From: Lutraria lutraria
Taxonomy: Eukaryota > Mollusca > Bivalvia > Venerida > Mactridae
Direction: 5' to 3'
Length of the DNA: 64,000 bases
Assembly (NCBI GenBank): GCA_964023205.1
Contig: OZ026835.1
Location: 36,005,380-36,069,379, forward strand
Within the stretch, counting starts at the first letter, position 1. Every line of letters starts with the position of its first letter. A model generated the notes under the pieces. The model made no database searches. It saw only the letters and a program-made list of their open reading frames with translations, and was not told where the DNA came from. The position numbers and the translations under genes are program-made. Positions 50,824-62,707 of this stretch are shown here, piece by piece.

Positions 50824-53343
50824 ATGAAACTTTTAGTGTTCATGCTTTTATTGGTGATTACTGTGACGGCAACTTTAGCAGGTATTTAATAAGTGATGTT
50901 TATAATTCAATATACTGAATAAACATATTTTTTGTACAATCGAAACTATAATACCTTTTCATGATATTTTGAAATTTTATCATATCTTTTTTTCAATTCT
51001 GAACTTAAAATTTGAGCTTGAAATCGTTCTGAAGAAATTTTCTTTTTTTTGTTTCCGAGATTAATATTAATTATTTTGAGGGTCAAAACTCTTTTCCATT
51101 GAGTTGCAACATTTAATTGCTTTTCGGAGAGCATGTTGTAATCGAGGTCACGTAATAGCTTCTGATTTAGAAATGTCGAACATTCTCTATAAGAGTTTTT
51201 TATGGGCTTTTTACATTTTTGGGGAATAGAACCAGAGCCCTTAGAAGGGGGAGGGTTTTGTGACAATTTATTTCATTTAAGATAATTATGGGTTAAATTA
51301 GGATGTTTTATGTAGATTATTATTACAATTTTACCATCACAGGTCTGTATCTAGTATTTATCTACTAGTATATAGTTACAATACATGTATGCAACCATTC
51401 TAAAAAAGAATTATTAGAGACTGTAAAAATCATATTCTCTACATCTATTTACATTATAGAAGCTAAGATTTTAGTACTACTGTCTGTGGAGTTTATGTTT
51501 TGCCTGTTTACAATTTAAGCAAAACAGAATGATCGGGAAAACATCAATCAACGGCCCTGATTACGTAAAATACCATGGGGATTTAGCACGTAAAAGCATG
51601 TTGATAAATATGCCTTTGGTCCGCCTAGCCATTTTAGGACTTAATAACCATAACTATACACCATCCTTTCCTATGTAAAATACTGTTTTGTTTTTAAATG
51701 AGTTACACAGAAAATACACTGTCTCAATGACGAACTGTTTTGTAATCATATAAAATTGATTGATTACTTTATAATTGCCTGTGAAACAAACAAGACAGTA
51801 ATGATTACGAAATTTATAAGATTAATGGCTCGTATAGATAATAAATTTTCTTAAATATATCTAATTATGTGCATGTTGTTATATGGTCATGATATATCAC
51901 TATGTTGACAAAGAACATGAACACAGTTCACAATACAAAATATATAAGGGGTGCAACTCTATCTTATGGAGCAAAACGTTCAATCTCAGATAGCTAGAAC
52001 ACGGAAAACTTGAACCGTTTTAACAGCTTCGGCGAGTTCGAGTCCATGAGAGTCCGCTGTATATAAACAGTGCAATTCGACAGATCCACTTAGCTCAATA
52101 GACAGAGCATTAAGTCAACGGACTTCGAGTATGCATGTTCAAACCACAGGAGCAGCATATGTTCACTGGGGCTATTTGGTTGAAGACATGCCGACTTAGT
52201 TCACTCATCCTTCGTCTCTGATTGTTCTTGTGGTAAAGTTGACAGAGACTTGCGTAAAAGGGTCCAGAAACTGTTCGCCGTCATACAACTGTTTACAAAT
52301 TGAATAAATCTCAAAGAAAAAAATAACTGTAATACATTGTATACTCATTTGAAAAAAGTACTTGATCAGAGGGATTTTTATACTTATAAAGCAAAATTTA
52401 GGCAAAAAGGGTATCCAAATGTGCAAACATGTATTGACTGTACAATATAAGGGAAATTGGTATGATGTGTGAAGTGTTATACTTGCCTTTTCTACACTTA
52501 GAAATTACAAGAAATACCAAAATATCCGTGTGCTTATTCGTGTAAGTATAGTTCGGATTTAACAGCAATAAGACGATACTTTAAGCATTAACAAATACAT
52601 GACGTACATAGTTCGTTGGAAGATTTCAGTCATGCAAAATTTGCAAGTGGAAACATGCTATTACGGGTTTCGTTTTTTATAAGTGATACTATTTTTAATA
52701 AGACAACATTTTCATCCATTTTAGCAGCGGAGTCGGACGACTTGAAAATAGGTGGTCGTATCAAAAGGGCTGCCGATACACATTTAGTGAAGGTACGCAA
52801 TTTTTCACTGTATGGTTTTAAAGTTCTATACTTTTTATCTTGTTATTATGTAACATACTCGTAATTTAGAAGAAGAAAATGATACTTTAACCAATGTATC
52901 GTATTCTTAAACACCTTTGTCAATGTACTATGGGAATCAAATAACCCAATAGCCTTTTGGTGACAGAATAAATATTGAATTACGTCGATGATATTTTTAC
53001 TCAAGAACACTTTCATTTCACCTCTTCTGAAATTTGTGTTGTCTGCTTCACTCGAGTGGATGATTAAATAAACATGAATAAATATTTGCTTAAAACTAGA
53101 ATATAATCACATACAAAAAGAATGATCTTATATAGATTGCTTTCAAGATTTCATACAGCGTTGCTTGGAATAATACACCAAAATGCAGTTGTGACCAAAC
53201 AACTCCAATGTTAAATCTTTTATTTCGGAGCATTATTTGTCAACAAACACATTCAACCAAACCAACTTGTATATACCGTGATTCATATTTTTTATCTTTC
53301 CATGCAGGCTTTGGTTGCTAATCGTGAAAATGTACGTCCATGA
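50824..53343 (+). CDS. Small secreted peptide precursor, copy 2 (52 aa)
   Basis: Exons 50824-50881, 52728-52792 and 53308-53343, with the same structure and phases as copy 1. The signal peptide is 19 residues (MKLLVFMLLLVITVTATLA), the propeptide AESDDLKIGG and the convertase site RIKR. The released peptide is 19 residues: AADTHLVK, ALVANREN, then VRP. The first 16 residues equal copy 1, but the stop falls three residues earlier. A TATA-like GATAAAAG lies near 50656. The upstream frame is only three codons. Conserved donor at 53368. An alternative acceptor three nt earlier (52725) would add one Ala. The LINE and foldback insertions upstream and in intron 3 may affect expression. Confidence 0.72.
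50946..51266 (-). pseudogene. Possible fossil coding segment in intron 1 (copy 2)
   Basis: An open frame of 106 codons, Lys/Ser-rich, with MLSEKQLNVATQWKRVL and RYDKISKYHEKVL. The same segment is present in intron 1 of copies 1 (about 40500-40660) and 3 (about 59800-60110) but is broken there. It may be a relic of a mobile-element protein; no family recognised. Confidence 0.3.
52082..52150 (+). repeat. tRNA-like relic in intron 1, shared by all units
   Basis: ATCCACTTAGCTCAATAGAC and GTTCAAACCACAGG look like A- and B-boxes of a tRNA. Diverged equivalents are at 40931-41000 (unit 1) and 60607-60660 (unit 3), so it was inserted before the triplication. Too decayed to be a tRNA gene. Confidence 0.5.
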
Positions 53344-53388
53344 GACGCATGAAAATAAAGAACGTGGGTAAGTGCTCTCAAGTAACCC

Positions 53389-54983
53389 AATGGTAGGATG
53401 CTACGTCATCGAGCACCTGTTAAAGGGTCCTCACTGGACCAAAGGGGTTTGTCACGAAAAAAAAATCAAAAAAAAAGTTTTTCCATGTAACCCATATATA
53501 TATGGGTTACACGGACAAAAATTTTTTTGGATTTTTTTTTCGTGACAAACCCCTTTGCACTGGACACGAAAACGTAAACAAAAAAGTAAAACTGTTATTT
53601 TTCACCTTTAAATGTACATTTTGCGTCAAGCAACTACATGGTTCAAATTTATAATGGTTTATATAAGATTTCTTGTTGATAAGCCGCCTGTTTGAGCCCG
53701 AAAGATGTTTTGGATATTCTTTTTCAGAGTTCCATCCTGGGTGGAAGTGGATTCCGACACAAAACTAATACTAGTACATGTATATCATTGTATGTGAGTG
53801 TATAGAACCGATTTCGTATAGCATATAAGTCAAAATGCACATGTATTATTCGTCTATTTGTTGGTATTTTGCCTTATCTTAATTGAAATAGCGTAAGTGA
53901 AAAGGTCAGTCCTGGACCCATTTTAACAAATCCCATCTCATTTGTCAAAGTTACGTTGTCTGAAGGTTTAATCATGGGAGACATAATTGTATGTATGCAT
54001 CTTAATATGATCTTATGATTAACATTTGCTGCAAAAGTCACACTCTGTCGTATGAATTCAAACATGTATAATACAGCAGTGACTTAGACATTAATAGGAT
54101 ATTTTTCATTGCTGATCGTGTCTTATTAATGAAATGTTAAGCAAGAACTCTTCAAATTAAATAATTCAATGCTGTTTGTTCCAGAAAACGACTTTTCGCT
54201 CCCGTTCGAGTATTGTACGGAGTCCGGATAGGGCCACAGCGATCTCGCCACGCGCCTTTTTAATTGACCCAAGAAAAACAACGCATAATTTCATATTACT
54301 ATCATTCGTCTTTTTTTCTGGCCAGTTAACATTGTATTTAGAGAGTCTAGAAAATGACGCGAGGTTTAAGTTACAAATTGATGCATCTTTTTTGGCACTA
54401 AATCAGTCAGTGAAGTATACTGAAGTATGTTTGAAGAAAAAACCGCGAGATCCGACTCAAAGGGAACTGCTCGATGTTATTACCTTGACACCGTGTAGAA
54501 TTCTAGAAAACGAAGCGAGATTATAAATTAGAACTTCGCGATCTTCTTATCTGTAACAGAGCCACACCCCATTATTCCTATACCGAAGAAAAATGATAAG
54601 CTGAATGTAGAATGACATTTCGCGTCATTTTCTAGGCTTTATGAGACGAAATAGCAATGTTAAATACACAATGTTAATTGGCCAGAAAAAAGACTGATTG
54701 TAACATGAAATTATGCATCAGTTTTGTGACCGAATCCAGGATGGACCTCTGAAAAAAATCTAAAACATCTTTCGGGCTCAAACAGGCTTATCAACAAGAA
54801 GTCACACTGCACCATAATAAATTTGAACCATGTACATTCTTGTAGTTGTTTGACGCACAACTTTATTTTTTTTCAAAAAATGTACGTTTAAAAATGAACA
54901 ATAAAATTACCATTTTTGTTTACGTTTTCGTGTCTAGTTAGGACCCTGTTAACAGGTGCGCGATGACATAGTATCCTACCATT
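53389..54983. mobile_element. 1.6-kb foldback element in intron 3 of peptide copy 2
   Basis: The ends AATGGTAGGATGCTACGTCA and its inverse (to 54983) begin arms of roughly 400 and 300 bp that mirror each other. The centre (54300-54720) is also palindromic around GGCCAGTTAACATTGT. Flanked by a 7-bp duplication GTAACCC (53382-53388 and 54984-54990). Units 1 and 3 have the empty site (AATAATCCATAC, AATAACACATACG). It starts 21 bp past the splice donor of exon 3. A 116-codon open frame (54176-54526) has no recognisable domain. The superfamily is uncertain. Confidence 0.75.
53440..53557. repeat. Near-perfect 118-bp palindrome
   Basis: CAAAGGGGTTTGTCACG at the left and CGTGACAAACCCCTTTG at the right are exact inverses. 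The stem continues through A/T runs to CCATGTAACCCATATATATA at the centre. Nested in the left arm of the foldback element; it has no counterpart at the same place in the right arm. Confidence 0.75.
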
Positions 54984-55373
54984 GTAACCCATACGTGAAT
55001 TTTTTAAACTTCTACAACAAATATTTACCGATGACAATTCTAATGATGACATAAATTCACATTTTACAAGGCCGAAACCGTTCATAAAAAACTCAATTTC
55101 TCTGAAGCAATCCGAATGTTGGATCGCATTGCTCATGATCCTTATTGGTTATGGTTTGAACTAATGGCTATAAAACATGAATTGTGTGGAAGTATTGTAC
55201 CCTTCTAAAATCAGATTTCCTTCTTAAAATTCAGTTGAGACTTACGTACGCAGTCAAAGACTTTTTATCGTAAAAAGTACTTAAGTTGAACATTACGTTT
55301 ATTACTCGTCTTTTTCGTGTCGTTTTGGATATAATTTTCACATTCCATGTCTATGTAGAAAGAATCCATTTTC

Positions 55374-55556
55374 TACCGTCAAACCTGTGTTAGATGCAAT
55401 CTCTGGATAACGGTCATCCTGTGATTATAGGCCTTTCTTTTTATAAAACGTCATTGTTTATTCAGAACACAACTAACTTCCGAATACAGGCCTTCTGTCA
55501 ATCAATGTCATATTTTGACTTTCCCAGAATGGTCTCTGTTCACAGGTTTGAATGTA
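55374..55556. repeat. GTCAAACC dispersed repeat in unit 2
   Basis: ACCGTCAAACCTGTGT to TTCACAGGTTTGAATGTATA. The orthologous copy in unit 3 is 62547-62707. It lies in intron 3 of the peptide gene. Confidence 0.55.
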
Positions 55557-55910
55557 TACATGTATATACGTATTTAGAAACTTTTCAGTTTATGTGCCTA
55601 CTTTTCAATTACCGATAACTCATCATAATAATACTATTCATTTTGTTTATCATTTCAGATCATTTTGTGACGACTTAGAGCGTCCATTTGTTTCCACAGT
55701 TCTCTATCATGTGCACAACTTAACAATCCAATGCTTAAATAACTTTTAACCAATTTAAATTAAATTTGTTCAAGTGCTTTTATCAATAGTTGTACCACAA
55801 TATTTTTTATCGTAATTGAACGTCTAGGTTGGACAACCTTTTCACATACACCAGAACAGAACAGAACAGAACAGAAGTTCTGTTCATATACACCGATTGT
55901 TTTACTTTAA

Positions 55911-56001
55911 ATGCATTTGTCGTCTGCCAGTAATGACTTTGGGTGACGTAAAGCTTTACAGAGCACGTTCTCAAAGGATGTACCGCAGACGACATTTGCA
56001 T
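55911..56001 (+). ncRNA. 91-nt conserved hairpin block, copy 2
   Basis: Same length and stem as at 43418. It differs from copy 1 at two positions (TTGGG for TCGGG, TACCG for TATCG) and from copy 3 at one. It sits after exon 4 (55660). A short run of (ACAGA)n precedes it at 55851-55874. Confidence 0.45.
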
Positions 56002-56261
56002 GACTTTTTTGTTATCTGATTGCTTTTAGCATTTTGCTTAACATTGTATTATTTTTGCCAAATTGTATATTTTGTTTGAATTGCTTACGTCCCTTGCGGC
56101 TCATTTTTGTAGCATTTATGTCTGTGTACTAAATGCAACCATTGTGTACACTTTCTCTGTTAGTGATGTATCTTACGAAAAAATAAAGAATGAATATAAC
56201 GAACACATGGTACTGTTACAGTTTTATGCTTGTACTTTTACCTCAAAAGATTATTTACGAG

Positions 56262-58458
56262 TACACTGTAAAAATGAGTGTTTTGTTACCCTGTTAATGG
56301 TGTTAATTAACACGAAACTTGGTGTAAGCTTACAGTTTACACTCAATCTGAGTATATTTACACCGAAAGGAAACTATACCCTAAAAGTTGTGTTAAGTTG
56401 TACCAGATTAAGGGTTTGGTTACAATATTGCAGTGATTTTTTAATCATTAACATCTACTGGTGTTACTGTAAAAAAGTGAGTGTTTTGTTACCCTGAAGT
56501 TGCGTTGACAAACACGAAACTTGGTGTAAGGTTATAATTTACACTCAATCTGAGTAAATTTACACCGAAAGGAAACTATACCCTAAAAGTTGTGTTAAAA
56601 ATTGCACCAGACAAAGGAAGTGTATAATTGTAGTGTTTTTATCGATTAACACTAACTGGTATTACGTTACACTCATATGTTTATAACTGTTCCCTTTGAA
56701 TATATACTACTCAAAATTTGATAAGGATCACTATTAGATTTGTATGGCATTATCGTCGATTTTGGATTACATTCATGTATATAAGATATGAATTTTGGTT
56801 ATTTTCAAAGATACCTGATTATCATGAGTGCAACATGTAATCCATCGATTAAATCATTCGAGCGTAACTAGCGTCGAAATGAGGACAGGGTAAAAATTAG
56901 ACATTTTATGGGCATGTGTGGGGAATAGAAACTTTGAGGAAAATGAGCTAAAATGCAAACTTTTGTGTTTGGTAACGAGACTGATGTCCCGTGCGTCAAA
57001 AACAGCCTGACATCGAATCCTCATGCTTCTGGTGAGCTGTCGAATATCACATTGTGGGATTCGAGCCCATTCTTCCGGAAGTGCCTCTCTGAGCTGTCTG
57101 GTGGTTGTTGGCTGGACAGGACGCTCAGATATCGCTCTCTACAGCATATCGCAGACGTGTTCGATGGAATTTAGGTCGCGAGATCGAGCGGGACAGTCCA
57201 TTCGAGCAATAGTTTTCCTTTCAAGGTACTGATTGGTGTCAGTGACCCTATGAACAAAAATAGAACAAAAATGCCTCAGGGCTTCCAACCACACCAGGCT
57301 GAGACTGAGGAGGTGGAAATACCACCAAAGGAAGTGTTAACCTAAGATGCAAAAAGTACTTCATAGTTTGGAAATATTTAGTGCAGAAAAAATTCTTTAC
57401 GGTAAGAGGATATTTTTTTATTAAAACGTTATCAGCATTCATGATTCACAAGATACTACATGTAGTACACTTAATTATGTCTCTCACTCCCTTTTGCATT
57501 GCAAAAATCCACCACTCTACCGTGAATAGTTTTCAAATAACCTCCCTTCTGTGCTTGTTTCTTCTCATAGAATCCAAGGAATTTTAATAAAATAGATATA
57601 TAAGGTAAAGTCTAGTGAGAGGGGGTGCAATGCAAATTGTAAAGAACTGTAACTCTATACCTAGACATATTCCAAATTATCTCCCTTTTGTATTTACGAA
57701 GAATATCTACAGAATGACTTGCCTTTCTGACATTTTATTATGTAATGGGATTGTGAAAACATTGGTAAAGAAATTCTAGCCGTCATTTTGATTGCTCAGT
57801 AGTTTCTTCTCAGTTTGATTGAGCATGACAGTCTTATGAAACCTGATACAGTTGACAAAGATATTTTGAAGACCTATATTAATCTTGAGTGATTATTTGT
57901 GTACATATTGTTCCTATAGTATGAAAGAAACAATTCGCCTAAGTAAAATTATAAACATATGAGTGTAACGTAATACCAGTTAGTGTTAATTGATAAAAAA
58001 AAACTACAATTATACACTTCTTTGCAATTTTTAACACAACTTTTAGGGTATAGTTTCCTTTCGGGGTAAATCTACTCAGATTGACCTTAGACCAAGTTTC
58101 GTGTTTGTCGACGCATTTTTCAGGGTAACAAAACACTCAATTTTACAGTAACACCAGTAGATGTTAATGATTAAAAACACTGCAATAGTGTAACCAAACC
58201 CTTAATCTGGTGCAAACTAACACAGCTTTGAGTGTATAGTTTCCTTTTTGAGTAAATTTACTCAGGTGTTAATGATTAAATAACACTGCAAAGGTTTAAC
58301 TAAACCCTTAATCTGGTGCAACTTTACACGACTTTTAGGGAATAGTTTCCTTTCGGGGTAAATATACTCAGATTGAGTGTAAACAATTAGCTTACACCAA
58401 CGGTTTCGTGTTAATCAACACCATTTTCAGGGTAACAAAACACTCATTTGTTTACAGT
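56262..58458. mobile_element. 2.2-kb long-inverted-repeat element of Tc1/mariner type
   Basis: TA then CACTGTAAAAATGAGTG opens the left arm; CACTCATTTGTTTACAG then TA closes the right. Each arm (about 56262-56700 and 57955-58458) is built of two or more tandem sub-repeats carrying GTTTTGTTACCCTG, ACTCAATCTGAGTA and AAAGGAAACTATACCCTAAA. The centre carries a dead transposase. Unit 1 reads on without a break at the left edge (TTATTTACGAGAACTGTC). Open frames in the arms (such as 56063-56497) are artefacts. Confidence 0.7.
56996..57245 (-). pseudogene. Tc1-type transposase C-terminal relic
   Basis: The minus-strand frame reads VTDTNQYLERKTIARM, then PARSRDLNSIEHV, an in-frame TAG where the family has another residue after DML, then RAISERPVQPTTTRQLREAL, EEWARIPQ and RSMRIRCQAV. 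This is the C-terminal part of a Tc1-like DDE transposase (the DLNPIEH motif is diagnostic). The N-terminal DNA-binding domain and first catalytic residues are missing, so it is inactive. Confidence 0.85.
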
Positions 58459-59617
58459 ATGGTAGATAATTTCTAAATGTAAAGATGATGTTAGACGTCT
58501 GAATTCGGGCTCCCTGCGCCCAGCTATAACTTTCATAGACGGACAGCAGTTACTCGTGATCCATCATATACTTAAAAGCTAAAATAGATCCGGTGTTGTG
58601 AATAAATGATCTGCACATTATATCAAAATAACACCTTGTGTCCTCATTAGCTGATAATTAATGAATGTAAAACTCTTGTTTTTCGCGAAATGTAAACAGA
58701 TGTAAATGTTACCTCGAACCTGTTACGGCTTTTTTTGTCAAAATGTCCATTTAGAACAACGTGTTAGGCTGATAAAACTTATTTTGTGTATGTACCAATG
58801 ATGAGAGAACACGCGTCTGAGATCTTATTTTGGGGCACATGTTTGATATGAAATATTCCAACCAAAAGTCATGTACGTATTTGCTACATGTGTTTGATTC
58901 TTAAGGGGAGTTGTAACATATACCCTGACAAATAGTTATTCGTACTTCATGAAAAATGAAGTATGCAACAGAAGTTCAAGTCAAATTGATGTTTTCATGA
59001 TTTCCTTTGCTGTTGCTTTAAATGGAACATGGTGGTTTGCACGCAATGGTGACGTGCATTCCGATCTGGCACATAGCCTAATTGTGGCTATCATAACATA
59101 AATAAACGTCAAAGCTAATAGCTAACTCTGTTTTAAAACATTCAAATAAAATGACATTCAACCTTCGAAAAATAGCCGTACACTGCTCAATCCGAAACAC
59201 TTTCTCTGGTCAAGGTGCATCTTTATCATGACATCATCTTAATAATGTTGTGACTTTGTTGGAAAGAATGTGCGTCTTTCAAAAGTTGTTTTGTTTTAAA
59301 TTAATGCATATTTTCGTCAACAACTTGTCTTTTAACTAGTTCTTTATTTAAGTCGTAATTACAATTTTAGCAGAATTTCGTTTCATAATATGTACGTACT
59401 TATTTGTTTTACACAAATGTTCTGTATTTTTGTTTAAAGATTTTTTGCATGATTTCATCGAAACTGTTGTGATAAAAGGCAGTAGCTTTTAATCAAACCA
59501 CCTGAACAACAACAACAAAAACAAACAAACAAATAAAGAACAAAACAATATAACAATTTGAACATATGACTGCAGCCTTATTTGGCAATAGTGCAACCGA
59601 GCGTCAAAGTTGTCGGT

Positions 59618-59680
59618 ATGAAAACATCGGACACCGAATGCAACAACATATACAAGGAACACTTCGACAAGACAACATGA
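59618..59680 (+). promoter_or_regulatory. Upstream ORF of peptide gene copy 3 (20 codons)
   Basis: Same length and ATGA overlap as in copy 1: ATG at 59618, TGA at 59678-59680, main ATG at 59677. It reads MKTSDTEC... to ...DKTT and differs from copy 1 at several residues. A TATA-like GATAAAAGG at 59471 would place it inside the 5' UTR (inference). Confidence 0.45.
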
Positions 59681-61946
59681 AACTTTTAGTGTTGTTTTTA
59701 TTGGTGATAACTGTGACGGCAACTTTCGCAGGTATTTAATAAGTGATGTTTATAATTCAATATACTGAATAAACAGATTGTTTGTTCAGTCGAAACTATA
59801 CTACCTTTTCAAGATATTTTGAAATTTTATTATATCTTTTTTCAATTCTGAACTTAGAATTTGAGCTTGAAATCGTTCTGAAGAAATTTTTTCTTTTTTC
59901 TGTTTCCGAGATTAACATTGGAGGGTCAAAACTCTTTTCCATTGAGTTGCAACATTTGATAACTTTTTCGGAGAGCATGTTGTATTCTAGGTTACGTAAT
60001 GCTTCTGATTTAGAAATGTCGAACGTTTTCTATCAGTGTTTTTTTCAAGGGCTTTTTACATTTTTGGGGAATGGAGCCAGAACCCTAAGAATGAGGCGGG
60101 TTTTGTGACAATTTATTTAATTTAAGATAATTATGGGTTAAATTTAGATGTTTATGTAGAATTTATTTCAATTTTACCATCACATGTCTGTTACTAGTAC
60201 TACTGTCTGTGGAGTTTATATGTCGTCTTATTACAATTTAAGCAGAATAATCGGACAACCATCGATCGAGGGCCCTGATTAGGTAAAATACCTTAGGGAT
60301 TTAGCACGTAAGCATGTTGAAAAATGTGCATTTGGTTCGTCTTGTCATTTTCTACTTAATAACCATTATATACCATCCCTTTAACGCGCAAGCGCCCTTT
60401 GCAAAATACCTTTTGACGCCCATGGGTAATAGAAATCACATTGACTTATTGACGAACTTTATACAAACTATATAAGGGATGCAACTCCATTTTATTGAGC
60501 AAAACGTTCAATCTCGGATAGCCAGAACACCGAAAAACTGAAAATGGTTTTGACAGTCACGGCGAGTTCGAACCAATGAGAGTCTTCTATAAAAACGGTA
60601 CAATTAGGTCCACTTAGCTCTATAGATAGATCAACGGACGTCAACGGATGTTAAAACCACAATAGTGACATATATTCACTGTGACAATTTTGTTGAAGAC
60701 ATGGCAAAGTTGACAATGACTTGCGGATAACAATTTACTGATTACTGATTATGATTCCAGAAACTGTTCGCCTGCATACAACTGTTTACAAGTGTTTTCA
60801 ACTGTTGACAACTGTTTACAAGTGTTTACAAGTGTTTACAAGTGTTTACAACTGTTTACAACTGTTTACAACTGTTGACAACTGTTTACAAGTGTTTGCA
60901 AGTGTTTACAACTGGAATAAACCTCGCAAAGAACAATTTAAATGCAATGCATGTATACTCACTTGAAAAAAACAGTATGTATAGAAGCAAAATATAGGCA
61001 AATTGGGTATCAAAATGTGCAAATATATTGGCTACACAATATTAAGAAAATATGTAGAATGTGTAAAGGGTGTTATTCTTCAATCAGGATAATAAATCCC
61101 TAATTCTTAATTTAACAAAAACGTGATACCCAATATAAAACTGCACACTTTCTAATTCGTGTTAGTATAGTTTGGATTAAAACCACAATAACATGAAACA
61201 TTAAGCATCATAATAAAAACAAGATACACTGTTCGTTCTAGGATTTTAGTCTCGCAGAAATTCTGAGTAGAATATACATATGTTATACATTTATAACCGG
61301 TTTTGCTTAATTAGTGATATCATCTTGACTAACTGATGTCATACCGCCAATTTCATCCATTTTAGCAGCGGAGTCGGACAACTTGAAAATAGATGGACGC
61401 GTCAAAAGGGGTGCCGATACACTTTTAATGAAGGTACGCAATTTTTCATGTCGTTATATAACATACTAGTATCCGTAATTTAGAAGATTTCTGAAGAAAA
61501 TGTTATTTTACCATGTATCGTTATCTTCAACAGCTATGTCGTTGTGTTATGGGAATTAGATCACACAACGGCCCTTTGGCGACAGAATAAATATTTATAT
61601 ACGTCGATGATATTTTTACACAAGAACATTTTTATTTCACCTCTTCAGAAATTTGTGTTGTCTGCTTCATGTGATTGGATTGAAAACATATTTGCATTAA
61701 ACTAAATGAAATCATAAACAATAAAATTACGAGTACTAGTACAATGTATGTTATAAGTAATTGTTTTACACAATGTAACTTGCCTTGGAATAATACACCA
61801 AAATGCAATTGTGATCCAACATATCCAATAGTTTAGTCTTTTATTTAGGAACATTATTGGTCAATAAACTGCCTATACCGTAACTCATAATTATTTATCT
61901 TTCCATGCAGGCTTTAGTTGCAAATAGTGAATATATTCGTTTTTGA
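59677..61946 (+). CDS. Small secreted peptide precursor, copy 3 (51 aa)
   Basis: Exons 59677-59731, 61369-61433 and 61911-61946. The signal peptide has the same 18 residues as copy 1; the propeptide AESDNLKIDG is followed by the RVKR convertase site. The released 19-residue peptide is the most diverged: GADTLLMK, ALVANSEY, then IRF at the C terminus. There is no Gly after IRF, so it is not a standard amidated RF peptide. Donor after the stop at 61992; non-coding exon 4 at 62811. Phases and splice sites are intact, so it looks functional. Alternative acceptor at 61366. Confidence 0.72.
60781..60912. repeat. 10-bp tandem array in intron 1 of copy 3
   Basis: About 13 units of ACTGTTTACA or AGTGTTTACA. 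Absent from units 1 and 2, where only one unit-like phrase is seen near 52286, so it expanded after the duplication. Open frames through it are artefacts. Confidence 0.85.
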
Positions 61947-62546
61947 TGACATTGACATTGATGACGACGCAACTGTCGATAAGGAATGCGGGTAAGTGCT
62001 CTGAAATAACACATACGTAAATTTTATTACACTTTAAGACACTATTTAACGATCTATCATAATTTGCGCGACCTAAATTGATATTAAACATGGCCAGAAT
62101 CGTTCATATAAAACCTCAATATCTCTGAAGCATTCTGAATGTTGGAATTAGTCTTGGTTCGCACCGCTCTTGATCCTTATTGGTTATGACTCGACTTGTC
62201 AAAGTTTCGATTTTATAATGACTTGTCCTTTATTCGAGTTATTGCGCATATGTAGATCCCCTAAGTGTATTTTAGTCTCATTGTAATAACATAGATCGAA
62301 ACATTCACACGCATGCTTATATCTATAAAACATGAATTGTGTGGCAGTAATAACCTTCTAAAATCGGGTTTCTTCTCAAAATGTATTGAGGTCTACATAA
62401 GCAGTCAAAGAGATTTTATCATAAAAATCACGTAGTTGAACATAACGTTTATGACTCTGTTTTTTTTTCTTGTCTTTTGGATTTAATGTTCACATTCCAT
62501 GAAAACAAGTCATAGAATCTAGTCCATGTTGAAAAATCCATTTTCA

Positions 62547-62707
62547 GCAGTCAAACCTGTGTCTCCGAATAAAAGATGAATATATCCAGTGAATACAGGC
62601 CGTCATTGATTATTTAGAACAAAATAACCTCCTAATACAGGTCATCTGTTAATGACGGTAACATTTTGACTTTCCCTAGGGTGGCCTCTGTTGACATGAT
62701 TGACTGT
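62547..62707. repeat. GTCAAACC dispersed repeat in unit 3
   Basis: CAGTCAAACCTGTGTC to GACATGATTGACTGTAA, orthologous to 55374-55556 in unit 2. Confidence 0.5.

Larger units (their letters stand above)
46240..56261 (+). repeat. Tandem duplication, unit 2 (enlarged by insertions)
   Basis: Matches unit 1 from ATCCACAGTAT/AAATAATTAAGGAATATTTG onward and includes peptide gene copy 2. It is longer than unit 1 because of a LINE (48371-50397) and a foldback element (53389-54983), and its right end is cut by the element at 56262. The region 46240-48296 holds no other gene; an open hydrophobic frame near 46856 has no support. Confidence 0.8.

Noticed and set aside
54176..54526. 116-residue open frame
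   Set aside because: Lies in the palindromic centre of the foldback element; no domain, no splice support, no copy in units 1 and 3.
56063..56497. 144-residue open frame
   Set aside because: Crosses from unit 2 into the arm of the Tc1-type element; composition is that of the repeats.
61911..61946. Peptide copy 3 as an RFamide neuropeptide (ends IRF)
   Set aside because: No Gly follows for amidation, no dibasic site follows, and copies 1 and 2 end differently.
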